This document shows positions 16,251 through 24,211 of a stretch of 64,000 nucleotides of DNA, piece after piece; within the stretch, counting starts at the first letter, position 1; each line of letters starts with the position of its first letter. The notes under the pieces are model-generated. The model had not been told where the DNA came from. It saw only the letters and a program-made list of their open reading frames with translations, and made no database searches. The position numbers and the translations under genes were made by a program. This DNA comes from Cyanomargarita calcarea GSE-NOS-MK-12-04C (GTDB taxonomy: Bacteria; Cyanobacteriota; Cyanobacteriia; Cyanobacteriales; Nostocaceae), in NCBI GenBank assembly GCA_019359595.1, contig JAHHGZ010000007.1:124001-188000 (forward strand), given 5' to 3'.

Positions 16251-17786
16251 TTAGAAGAAGAAGGTTTTACGAAGAGTGCCCACATAAATTGGGTCATTAC
16301 CAGCGTTATGCTCTGGATTGAACACAACAAAAAAGCCAGGAGTAATAAATAAATTATCGGTTAAACGGTAGCGATAAAATGCCTCGAAGTGTAAAGCTGT
16401 ATCTGGGTCTTGACGTGCAGCTACGTCATTAGAAATCGATGAAGGTGGTTGACCGAAGACTAAACCCAGCATATTACCATCACCACCAAGATCATTAATT
16501 GCCAGAGTAGCAGCCCAAGTCAAGATACTAGCTTTGCTACCTTTATATGGTTCTGATTCTGCAGTAGCATCAATTAAACCAACCCAACCAGAAAGAGTCA
16601 AATCTTTACTCAAACGCCAAGAAGTTTGAACACCGTAAGCATTAGCGCTTGTAGCGGCATCTTCAAAAGGTTCGTTAGCAAAATCGCTACCTTTCCGTGT
16701 ATCTATGGTATTATAGGCGCGGACGTAAGTTACACCCAAGCTCAAAGTTTCGGTAGGTTGCAAAGTTAGTTGCGCGATCGCACCATAAGCACCACCCCCA
16801 ATTCCCTGTTTCGGGTCGTTGGGTCTACCTCCTGCCATGTAACCTAAAGATAGCCGCACTGCATCGCTAAAACGATATTCCATACCCGCACCAACATTTC
16901 CTCCCAGTTCATAAATTGCCGACTCATCACTAAATTTGCTAATGTTACCAATGTCACCGCTGTTAATTGGTGCATTCAAAGCATTGGTAAAGGATGTTAA
17001 GCTGCCACCATCTGCCGCAATAAATACTTGTAATTGCTTAATTGGTCGAAATTTATAGCTGATTTGATTAATTTCCACATTGTTATCATTGTCTCCAGCA
17101 AAGGACAAATTCGACATATCTGTGTCTGTAACACGGCTAAATCTAGGTGTATTTCTTCCAGTCAGACGAACTCGTAAACGGTCTTTTCCTTGAAAACTAG
17201 TATCAATATTTAACTCGGTACGGTGACTAAAAATAATATTTTCATCGACATCATTCCCACCTACTGCACTTACACCTAATATAACTTTTCCTAATAGTTG
17301 ACTATGGGTAGAAAAAGCTGGTTGTGCTGAAACTTTTTCAAGTCTTTTTTCCAGTGTTGCCAATCTGGGAGGTAATTCTATTAATTCTTTAGCAAATTCA
17401 TCTTGCAATCTTCGTAGCGTATCTAATTCTTCCTGGGTAGCAAAATTCTGTCTATTTTTATCAATCATCTGATTTGCTGTTTCGATACAAGCACTCAAAG
17501 TTGCGGCAAATTCATGGCGATTAAGTACTCGATTACCCTCGAATGTACCATCGGGATACCCTTTCATGCAACCATAGCGCTTTATTAAAGACTGTAAAGC
17601 ATGAAAAGCCCAATCTGTTGACTGTACATCCGATAATTGGCTGACTGATGTCACCGCTTCTACTGTCTCAATTGTCTCTATCTTTGGGGAAAACGAATCA
17701 TAGGTTTGAGCATTAACGACTGCTACTTTTGTAATGGTAATAACAAATGTACTTACCAAAAGATATTGCCAATATTTATGTAACAT
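16251..17786 (-). CDS. Iron-uptake-type porin with SLH domain (OprB family)
   Basis: The 511-residue protein has a signal peptide (about residues 1-26, ending near VNAQ), one S-layer-homology domain (VQSTDWAFHALQSLIKRYGCMKGYPDGTF, roughly residues 54-105), a short coiled coil (LRRLQDEFAKELIELPPRL) and a long beta-barrel portion to a C-terminal aromatic FFF. This is the standard cyanobacterial outer-membrane porin layout, annotated in the family as iron uptake porin. The SLH part binds the pyruvylated wall polysaccharide. It is divergently transcribed from the DUF2808 gene, with 272 bases between. Ion selectivity is not shown by the sequence. Confidence 0.92.
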   Translation of the reverse strand: MLHKYWQYLLVSTFVITITKVAVVNAQTYDSFSPKIETIETVEAVTSVSQLSDVQSTDWAFHALQSLIKRYGCMKGYPDGTFEGNRVLNRHEFAATLSACIETANQMIDKNRQNFATQEELDTLRRLQDEFAKELIELPPRLATLEKRLEKVSAQPAFSTHSQLLGKVILGVSAVGGNDVDENIIFSHRTELNIDTSFQGKDRLRVRLTGRNTPRFSRVTDTDMSNLSFAGDNDNNVEINQISYKFRPIKQLQVFIAADGGSLTSFTNALNAPINSGDIGNISKFSDESAIYELGGNVGAGMEYRFSDAVRLSLGYMAGGRPNDPKQGIGGGAYGAIAQLTLQPTETLSLGVTYVRAYNTIDTRKGSDFANEPFEDAATSANAYGVQTSWRLSKDLTLSGWVGLIDATAESEPYKGSKASILTWAATLAINDLGGDGNMLGLVFGQPPSSISNDVAARQDPDTALHFEAFYRYRLTDNLFITPGFFVVFNPEHNAGNDPIYVGTLRKTFFF

Positions 17787-18058
17787 TATGGTTGCTATTT
17801 TTAGTGGTAAAAATCTTTCCTATGAAAAGTTATTTTACAACTCTTTTACAGTTTCTGGTTCAATGATATATTAATATGATTAATATCAGCTTTTTGTAAA
17901 GTTGTGGAGATTATAATGCAAGGCTTCTTTGATAAATATAGGACAAACCAAACCCCCAAGGCTTTTTCGAGATAGGAAAGGGAAGTAATTTTAAAGTCTC
18001 TCTCTTTGCAGGAAAGATGTAAAAAATAACCCTAATGGATTAATCAGAGTTTTATATA
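17787..18058. promoter_or_regulatory. Divergent promoter region of porin and DUF2808 genes
   Basis: The two flanking genes start away from each other, so both promoters must lie in these 272 AT-rich bases. A TATAAT hexamer on the plus strand is seen at about 17911-17916 (GAGATTATAATGCAAGG), but with no well-spaced -35 box. No operator is assigned. Confidence 0.45.
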
Positions 18059-18613
18059 ATGAAATTTTTTCCACAATTACCACTCAAATTAATTGCCGCA
18101 ACTATAATCTTCACTAGTGCTGACCCTATTATTTTTCCCCAACCAGTTATTGCTAGCGAAATTAAAAAAGTTGCCGCTGAAAATGGCGATTATCTCCGTC
18201 TAATTAGTGTCCATACTAATGAAAGCACAGTTGGTACTCGCAACACAAGATACACTTTTACAATCAATGTTCCAAAATCTTCTCAACCTTTAAAAAGAAT
18301 ATCTATTACTCAACGCGGTGGACTAGAATTAATTAAATTTAAAGGTCGAAAAGTCAAGGCTTATGGTAGTAGCAAAGACCAACAAAAAATTCAAATAAGT
18401 CAGATAGATATTGATTCAAAAACACAGGGTTTAACTGCTACTTTTGACCCTCTTGTTCAGCCTGGGCAAATATTAAAAATAGTTTTGCTTGTTAACGAAA
18501 ATCCTTTGAGCGATGGTAATTATTTCTTTAATGTTGTGGTTTATTCTCAAGGGAAATATGAGACTGTTGTGTCTTTAGGCACGGGTAGATTGCGGATTAC
18601 TTCGATTCGTTAA
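18059..18613 (+). CDS. DUF2808 secreted protein
   Basis: The 184-residue protein has a signal peptide (basic start MKFFPQLPLKL, hydrophobic stretch, cleavage near VIASE at about residue 32). The rest matches the cyanobacterial DUF2808 pattern: YTFTINVPKSSQPLKRISITQ, an ATFDPLVQPGQ segment, and NPLSDGNYFFNVVVYSQG. The family is predicted periplasmic and beta-rich, with no known reaction. It is divergent to the porin and its last four bases overlap the convergent receiver gene. A link with the cell envelope is only suggested by the signal peptide and the porin neighbour. Confidence 0.82.
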   Translation: MKFFPQLPLKLIAATIIFTSADPIIFPQPVIASEIKKVAAENGDYLRLISVHTNESTVGTRNTRYTFTINVPKSSQPLKRISITQRGGLELIKFKGRKVKAYGSSKDQQKIQISQIDIDSKTQGLTATFDPLVQPGQILKIVLLVNENPLSDGNYFFNVVVYSQGKYETVVSLGTGRLRITSIR

Positions 18614-18972
18614 TTTTGATTTAAATGATATTTGACCTTCGCTATTAAATCGCTAAATTTGAATGGTTTAGTAACAAAATCATTTGCACCCAAATTTAAA
18701 GCTGCAGTTTGATTGCCGTCATCATTAAGAGCAGTAACTATAATAATTGGAAACTTTTCTCCTTGAGCGCGGAGTTCTTTTAAAACAGTCCAACCATCTG
18801 TAATTGGTAAACCTAAATCTAATAATACCAATTGAAATTCCTCATTCACGGCTTTTTGCAAAGCTTGTTGTCCGTCGGCTGCAACATCTGTAGTAAATCC
18901 GTGTTTTCGTAATCCTTTTTCTATAAAAGCGGCTAAACGTTTCTCATCTTCAGCTATTAATATACGATTCAT
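18610..18972 (-). CDS. Stand-alone receiver-domain protein (CheY-like)
   Basis: The 120-residue protein is a single receiver domain with all phosphorylation residues: E8-D9, phospho-acceptor D52 (LLDLGLP), T80 (VTALND) and K102 (TKPF). It has no output domain. Over its whole length it closely resembles the receiver of the OmpR-type regulator at 20016-20681 (same MNRILIAEDE start, same AAFIEKGLR-HGFTT segment), so it looks like a partial duplication of that gene. The stop codon is genuine, with no winged-helix remnant downstream. It may share phosphate with the nearby kinase. The 3' end overlaps the convergent DUF2808 gene by four bases. Confidence 0.88.
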   Translation of the reverse strand: MNRILIAEDEKRLAAFIEKGLRKHGFTTDVAADGQQALQKAVNEEFQLVLLDLGLPITDGWTVLKELRAQGEKFPIIIVTALNDDGNQTAALNLGANDFVTKPFKFSDLIAKVKYHLNQN

Positions 18973-19023
18973 AATTTTATGTTATATTTAGAAATACGAT
19001 CATAATAGTTTGAAAATTAATAA

Positions 19024-19256
19024 GACTTACGCATTGACAAAAGTTTGATTATCTGAGTTAAGTCATACCTGTTTACTGAACGGAAGTTAAGCTCGGAAAG
19101 CTAACCTTCGTGTCTTCTTTTCTTTTTTATAAGTGTCAGCAAAATTAACTTATGCACTTAGGGGATAGAAATGGGAAAAAATGGCAGATGCTCGCTTACA
19201 GATTCGATGTTTGGGGCTGACTCACACAACAACCTATTTGTAAAGTGCGTAAGTCC
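19024..19256. mobile_element. MITE-like element with GACTTACGCA ends
   Basis: The ends GACTTACGCAttgacaaA and TttgtaaagTGCGTAAGTC are inverted repeats, about 233 bp in all. The GACTTACGCA terminus is one I know as a frequent end of non-coding elements in filamentous cyanobacteria. There is no coding frame. A decayed related segment is at 31862-31946 (shared ACTTATGCACTTA and ACAACnTATTTGTAAAGTG). Confidence 0.65.
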
Positions 19257-19316
19257 TGGGTAATTATGTTAAACCCTATAGTTATCAGAAATTTAATATT
19301 CTCAAAATTATGTAAA

Positions 19317-19343
19317 CCCCACCATACGAAGCGCGTGGTGGGG
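19317..19343. repeat. Hairpin CCCCACCA/TGGTGGGG
   Basis: A perfect 8-bp GC-rich stem with an 11-base loop, followed by AAATTTT on the plus strand. It could terminate transcripts, but no gene ends close by, so it is listed as a structure only. Confidence 0.5.
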
Positions 19344-19428
19344 AAATTTTAATAGTAGTTAAATTATAGCGAATCATGCTAGTACGGCGGGAGCGTAAGT
19401 GAACAAAAAGATTGTGAATACCGAACTC

Positions 19429-19545
19429 GCCAACGGTTATAAACCGAATGGCAATCTTGTTGATCCCTAAAATAAATTATCCCGAAGGGATAATTTATTT
19501 TAGGGCTAAAAATGTCTTAACAAGCGTGCCAACGGTTATAAACCG
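19429..19545. repeat. 18-bp direct repeats flanking a 19-bp perfect hairpin
   Basis: GCCAACGGTTATAAACCG occurs at 19429-19446 and 19528-19545. Between them CCCTAAAATAAATTATCCC and GGGATAATTTATTTTAGGG (19465-19483, 19487-19505) form a perfect stem with a GAA loop. Each direct repeat is itself partly palindromic (CGGTT/AACCG). No gene is adjacent. Confidence 0.8.
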
Positions 19546-19585
19546 CTGTCTAATAGCACTCATTCGTCTTTAAGAAGGAAGAAGG
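19546..19585 (+). repeat. TGTCTAATAGC repeat, copy 3
   Basis: CTGTCTAATAGCACTCATTC follows directly on the second 18-bp direct repeat and runs into a GAAGGAA tract and GTTTATATATGGGG (19591-19604). The last motif is also an arm of the hairpin at 37334-37368. Confidence 0.5.
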
Positions 19586-19762
19586 AGCAGGTTTATATAT
19601 GGGGATTCAGACAAGGCACGTTTGAAGAAGGAAGCTTCCAAGAGCAAGCTGCCACCCCAACTCAAAGCGACCGACCTGAATAAGTCGGGGCATTAAACCC
19701 CTACTTGCGGATAAATATACAAGCCTTAGTATTAAAACTAATTTTGCATCAAATAATGACAC

Positions 19763-19804
19763 TATAATAGTCTTCTTCCAGAGGCTTTTTGCTATTAGAC
19801 GAAA
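19763..19804 (-). repeat. TGTCTAATAGC repeat, copy 4 (inverted)
   Basis: On the minus strand CTTTCGTCTAATAGCAAAAA continues with GCCTCTGGAAGAAGACTATT, matching the layout of copies 1 and 2. Confidence 0.55.
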
Positions 19805-20015
19805 GGGCAGTCAAAAAATCTATAAATACTTAGTTATTTTTCTGGTAGACAATATAATTGGTGCAAGATGTAAGTTTACCAATTTGATTTGTACCTCACT
19901 CAATTGAGAAATGCTATAAGTTAATTCAGCAGGTAGGAGAAGGGTTATAATTATAGCTAGCTAACATTCTCCTACCCTTAATTAAGAATGCCATGAAAAT
20001 TAGATGAGAAAATTC

Positions 20016-20681
20016 TCATACTTTTAACCGATAACCCATCCCGCGAACAGTTTCAATTAAGTCACTACCTAATTTTTTCCGCAAATAACCGACATAAACA
20101 TCAACAATATTAGAACCTGGGTCGTAATTGTAACCCCAAACCCTGTCTAATAGCTGTTCTCGGCTCAAAACTTGTCCGGGGTGACGGAAAAAAGTTTCCG
20201 CAAGAGTAAATTCGCGTGCGGGTAACTCGATAGTTTCTGTACCGACTTTCACCTTACGCGATCGCAAGTCCAAAGTCACGCTCCTCATCTTCAAAACTAT
20301 CTCATCTGCGGCTTGGTTGCTATGATTTCGTAACCTAGCTTTTATCCGTACCAGTAATTCTTCAAACCGGAAAGGCTTTGTCAGGTAGTCATCGGCCCCA
20401 GCTTCAAACCCAGTAACTTTATCTTGAATATCATCGCGGGCGGTCAAAATAATCACCGGCAATTTTTCACCTTGTCCGCGTAATTCTTCCAAAACCTCGA
20501 GACCACTTTTACCAGGAAGCCCGATATCGAGAATCAATAAGTCAAAAGCGCTATCTAATGCCATCTGAGTAGCAGACTCCGCATCACCAGCTATAGCTGT
20601 TGTAAAACCATGCGATCGCAATCCTTTCTCAATAAAAGCAGCGATGCGGGATTCATCTTCGGCGATGAGAATTCGATTCAT
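20016..20681 (-). CDS. OmpR-family response regulator
   Basis: The 221-residue protein has an N-terminal receiver domain (E8-D9, acceptor D52, T80, K102 in TKPF) and a C-terminal winged-helix DNA-binding domain (LPAREFTLAETFFRHPGQVLS, REQLLDRVWGYNYDPGSNIVDVYVGYLRKKL, ETVRGMGYRLKV). It is encoded directly after the histidine kinase with a 29-base overlap, so kinase and regulator are translationally coupled partners. Targets are unknown; the porin and DUF2808 genes are about 2 kb away on the same side. It has a close receiver-only paralogue at 18610-18972. Confidence 0.95.
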   Translation of the reverse strand: MNRILIAEDESRIAAFIEKGLRSHGFTTAIAGDAESATQMALDSAFDLLILDIGLPGKSGLEVLEELRGQGEKLPVIILTARDDIQDKVTGFEAGADDYLTKPFRFEELLVRIKARLRNHSNQAADEIVLKMRSVTLDLRSRKVKVGTETIELPAREFTLAETFFRHPGQVLSREQLLDRVWGYNYDPGSNIVDVYVGYLRKKLGSDLIETVRGMGYRLKV

Positions 20682-22239
20682 CGGATCCAGCCTCTTGTGG
20701 TGGTTCTAAAGGTAAGACAATAGTAAAAGTCGAGCCTGTTCCTAATTTACTTTTGAGGAAGATATTACCACAATGTGCTTGAGCTATAGCTCTAACAATA
20801 GATAAACCTAGCCCAGCACCTTCGGAACGACGACGACTAGCAGCAGCACGGGCAAATCGCTCAAAAATTCGTTCTTGGTCAGCGGATGTAATTCCTTCTC
20901 CCGTATCCTGCACCCAAAAACTAACTTTATTTTTGGTTATTTTTGAACCGATGAAAATACTACCATCCTCTGTGGTGTACTGTGTAGCATTTTGTGCCAG
21001 ATTCATAACTGCCTGCGTTAGTCGTTGGCGGTCTGCAACCATTCGACCTTTCGCTACTGTATCCAATTGCCAATTTCTGGGTGCTAAAGCCGTGGCTTTG
21101 GTAAACAATTCTTCGGTGAGTGCAGCAATATCTACCGTCTGTAGCACCAAAAAGTCTGGACGTTCAGCTTTAGCCAACAAAAGTAGGTCATCCACAAATC
21201 GGCTCATTCGGTCAAGTTCGTCTATGACTAACGTCAAAGTTTCTTGCTGTTCAAGAGGGTCATCTCCCATCAACTCCAAATGTCCCCGAATAATAGTGAT
21301 GGGAGTCCGAAGTTCGTGTCCGGCATCGTTAATAAAATCGCGCTGGCTAGCAAAAGATCCCTCTAACCTATCCATCATCGCATTGAAGGTTGCCGCTAAT
21401 TCGGCAATTTCCCCTTCTCCTTGCACGGGAATACGCTTCGTTAGTTCCGACTCGCTAATCGACTGAGCTGTTAACGTCAACGTTTTTAATGGAGCTAACA
21501 ACCTACCAGCCATCATCCAAGCCAATAATAAAGCCATAGCTAGCACTATAACCTTGACTTCGACAATCACCTGTAGAGATGCTAGACCTTCTTTTCGTTC
21601 TCCGGCTGTAGTGTGAGTAACAACAAACACCCCCACAATCTCACCTTTAATCCGTATTGGTTCAGCTACATACAGAACGCTATCCACCTCCTTATCTGCA
21701 ACTTCCATCTCTCCCTGCGATGATTGAGAAAGTTGCTCCCAACGCTGCATTAAAATGGAATCTGGCTCAAATGCTAGTGGTAAAGCACGGGGACTCGACT
21801 TGTGGAACTTACCATCCAAAATAGCGATAAAAAAAGTATCATCTTCGGGAAGCGATCGCGACATGAAAGCCTCGTATATAGTAGATAATTCCTCTCGATT
21901 TTGAGGTGCTTCAAGGGGAATTGATTTTCCTTGACGTTTCAATCGCTCTAAAACAGAATTATCTACTTTTTTTAAGCCTTCGGTGAGGAGTTCCTGAAAT
22001 TCTTGCATTTCCTCGGTTAATTCTCCTCGTACCCGTGCTTCAATCTGGCTAAACAGCCGTTGCTGAATCGTAGGGATAGCCACCGCAATAAAGAAAGCCA
22101 TCAATACTAAATACCACAATAAAATCCGGGTGCGGACTTCTCCAAAGATTTTTAGCCAAGCTTTGAAGCGGTTCGTGGCTTTATTCTCAAAGCTTTCTTT
22201 GCTGTCTGTTGGTGTATTCTTCACTTTTGTATAAGACAA
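20653..22239 (-). CDS. Membrane histidine kinase of the two-component pair
   Basis: The 528-residue kinase has a first membrane span at about residues 38-58, an extracytoplasmic sensor of roughly 165 residues, a second span at about 228-248, a HAMP segment (LLAPLKTLTLTAQSI), the dimerisation/phosphoacceptor box FINDAGHELRTPITI, and the ATPase boxes NLAQNATQYT, DTGEGI and GAGLGLSIV. The sensor has no recognised ligand motif. It is transcribed first and overlaps its response regulator. The C-terminal 29 bases are shared. The layout resembles copper/stress EnvZ-like kinases of cyanobacteria, but the stimulus is unknown. Confidence 0.95.
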   Translation of the reverse strand: MSYTKVKNTPTDSKESFENKATNRFKAWLKIFGEVRTRILLWYLVLMAFFIAVAIPTIQQRLFSQIEARVRGELTEEMQEFQELLTEGLKKVDNSVLERLKRQGKSIPLEAPQNREELSTIYEAFMSRSLPEDDTFFIAILDGKFHKSSPRALPLAFEPDSILMQRWEQLSQSSQGEMEVADKEVDSVLYVAEPIRIKGEIVGVFVVTHTTAGERKEGLASLQVIVEVKVIVLAMALLLAWMMAGRLLAPLKTLTLTAQSISESELTKRIPVQGEGEIAELAATFNAMMDRLEGSFASQRDFINDAGHELRTPITIIRGHLELMGDDPLEQQETLTLVIDELDRMSRFVDDLLLLAKAERPDFLVLQTVDIAALTEELFTKATALAPRNWQLDTVAKGRMVADRQRLTQAVMNLAQNATQYTTEDGSIFIGSKITKNKVSFWVQDTGEGITSADQERIFERFARAAASRRRSEGAGLGLSIVRAIAQAHCGNIFLKSKLGTGSTFTIVLPLEPPQEAGSDESNSHRRR

Positions 22240-22322
22240 TAAGTTTCAATTAATGAATTGTAACTACAGGTCTTATCGTTAATTCACCAAAACATCATAT
22301 TGCCTATTGCCTATTCCTCTAA

Positions 22323-22434
22323 TACCGTTTCTTTGTGAAGCTGCATATATTACCCCCCGGCTACGCCGTCCCCCCTTGGCAAGGGGGGACTACAGGGGGG
22401 TCTTGATTATGTGCATCTTCATACAGAATTGGTA
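22323..22434 (+). mobile_element. 112-bp MITE, copy 2, with TAA target duplication
   Basis: This copy is identical to those at 2841-2952 and 53295-53406, and is bounded by TAA on both sides (22320-22322, 22435-22437). Its last 16 bases form the 3' end and stop codon of the minus-strand Wzy/ligase-like gene, so the element inserted into or at the end of that gene. Confidence 0.85.
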
Positions 22435-23888
22435 TAACTCCTTTGATTGAGTGCGTTCGCTCGTTGATGCTGATGATATTTGTGTCCTGCAAGGGTAAGC
22501 CCAAGGAAGCCCCAAAGAAACATACCGGAAAATCCCAGCATGATACTAAAACCGGGCATCGCTAAAATACAACCAAGAGCGATCGCCCGACAAGCTGCCA
22601 TGAATGAATCGAAGCGAAATTCCGGACATTGCAATACTTTGAAAATTAGCAGGATCATTCCACCCAAGTACATCACAGCCCCAAACCAACCTAGGGTGAA
22701 AAAGGAATCGAGAATTCCACTATCAATGACTATCGGTTCTAAGATGCCTTTTTTGTTCACAATAAAGGTGTTGCCGATACCGTTCCCCAAACCGTTAGTT
22801 AGAGCAGACTGAAGACCTTGCTCATAAATTTGTTGTCTAACGATGGCGCTATTATCATTTTCTAGATTGGTGAAAGTTTCCAGGCGATCGTTAATCGTTT
22901 TGGAGAATGGCTCCATAGTCGTCAACGGCAACACGCAAATTATCATGATGATAATTGTGAGAACCAAGCGCATCTGCAGCTTTAGTTTTAGTGAAGCTAG
23001 TAGTGCCACCAATCCCACTAACCAAGACCCCCACATTGTGCGTACCATTGTGAGTAGGAATGATAAATAGCCTACTGCCGCTGCCGGAAAACTTAAAGGG
23101 CCTTTGCCTTCAAATAACAATAGTAAACCTGCCATCATCATCACTGCAAACGGACCGCTTGATGCCATCGTACTCCAAACACGAAGTTTCAGAGGTGCTG
23201 GCTGGCCCATACTGATCAATTTTGTTTTGATCAGCCACATTTTATCCCATTCAGGGGCGACTAGATATTGTATAATTGCATAAACTCCTGTTATCAATAC
23301 CCCCCAAAGAAATACACGCTGAATATTCTTCTGATATTGAGGGTATTCCCGCCATTTAATAAATAAGTAAAAACCAAAGCTAATCGGAGTTAACCAGTCA
23401 AGAAGACCCCGAGCCGCCGTAAATGGAGAGGTTTTTATCAGTCCGATGAGAAACCCATAGAACACGCCCAGAAAAGTTAACATAAAAGGCAGACCGCCTT
23501 GAACATAAGACTTCGGAAGGTTTTTGAAGCTCGTATGTAAGGTAATTAACGTTACTAAATATTGCGATATAAATATAAAACGACTTTCATCAAAGGCACT
23601 GCGATAATCGATTAAGCGAGAAAGAAACGGTGTGATAAACCACATCCACCAGACGAAACCCATGTACATCATGGGATATCGAGCATATAGAAAAATACCT
23701 ACAAGAAAAGATATAACTACATAGGCTGGACGAAAAATACTCGCAAGTCCTCCAGTAATACAGATTGCGGTAAAAGCTACTAGTCCCAGGATTGCCAACC
23801 AACCCAGTAGCGGTGGCGCTTGTTGAAGGCTGCTTGGCGGATTATTGTAAGTCATACCATTTTGGAATTGTAAATATTGTAGTGGCAA
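22419..23888 (-). CDS. Wzy/O-antigen-ligase-like membrane protein
   Basis: The 489-residue protein is strongly hydrophobic with about ten to twelve membrane spans, and has a loop with ENDNSAIVRQQIYEQGLQSAL followed by GNGIGNTF, the arrangement typical of O-antigen ligase/polymerase (Wzy_C) proteins, where an R-containing loop is catalytic. It is the last gene of the polysaccharide island and would join or polymerise lipid-linked repeat units on the periplasmic side. An ATG 11 codons later (MTYNNPP) is an alternative start. The final codons (TNSV and stop) come from a MITE insertion, so its native C-terminus has been altered. Confidence 0.85.
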   Translation of the reverse strand: MPLQYLQFQNGMTYNNPPSSLQQAPPLLGWLAILGLVAFTAICITGGLASIFRPAYVVISFLVGIFLYARYPMMYMGFVWWMWFITPFLSRLIDYRSAFDESRFIFISQYLVTLITLHTSFKNLPKSYVQGGLPFMLTFLGVFYGFLIGLIKTSPFTAARGLLDWLTPISFGFYLFIKWREYPQYQKNIQRVFLWGVLITGVYAIIQYLVAPEWDKMWLIKTKLISMGQPAPLKLRVWSTMASSGPFAVMMMAGLLLLFEGKGPLSFPAAAVGYLSFLLTMVRTMWGSWLVGLVALLASLKLKLQMRLVLTIIIMIICVLPLTTMEPFSKTINDRLETFTNLENDNSAIVRQQIYEQGLQSALTNGLGNGIGNTFIVNKKGILEPIVIDSGILDSFFTLGWFGAVMYLGGMILLIFKVLQCPEFRFDSFMAACRAIALGCILAMPGFSIMLGFSGMFLWGFLGLTLAGHKYHQHQRANALNQRSYTNSV

Positions 23889-24211
23889 GCAAACTTTGAG
23901 GGGTGAAACTTCTTGGAATTTCTCTTCTTAGCCTCTTTCTTCGCGTCCTTCTTTGTCTAAGCCAAGACAGCTGGCTTCGCCTACGCGGTTCAATCTCTTA
24001 CCCATCAAAGTTCGTGTGACAGAGTATTAGTACTCCATCTCATTCGCTATGGTGGGTGACCACAGCCTGGATTAACCGAACACCAATGCGTCTACGAAGA
24101 ATACTCCCCTCATAACGAATGAGATGGAGTACTAGTAAGGTTAGTATAAAAAAATGGGTGTTTTTTAATCTCAAAGGGTAATATCGGCAATCCGTGTAAC
24201 TAATATCAGGA
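23889..24211. other. Spacer carrying a palindromic element
   Basis: A 323-base gap in the polysaccharide island with no gene. The element at 24028-24134 takes up a third of it. The phrase GGCTTCGCCTACGCGGTTC upstream is another common cyanobacterial spacer repeat. Confidence 0.5.
24028..24134. mobile_element. MITE-like element with 19-bp perfect inverted ends
   Basis: TAGTACTCCATCTCATTCG and its exact complement close a 107-bp unit. Inside the ends the pairing continues with mismatches (CTATGGTGGG against TTATGAGGGG). I see no clear target duplication. A degenerate half-match (ATGAGATGGACTACTAG) is at about 2597-2613. Confidence 0.65.

Larger units (their letters stand above)
18973..20015. 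other. 1-kb repeat-filled spacer without genes
   Basis: No coding frame is credible here. The DNA is made of a MITE-like element (19024-19256), a hairpin (19317-19343), an 18-bp direct repeat enclosing a 19-bp perfect stem (19429-19545), two TGTCTAATAGC repeats and GAAGGAA tracts. A small GTCGG/CCGAC-type hairpin near 19665-19690 is also visible. Confidence 0.6.

Noticed and set aside
20138-20152. TGTCTAATAGC inside the response-regulator gene
   Set aside because: The match is limited to the 11-base core; the rest of the repeat is absent and the codons encode a conserved winged-helix segment.
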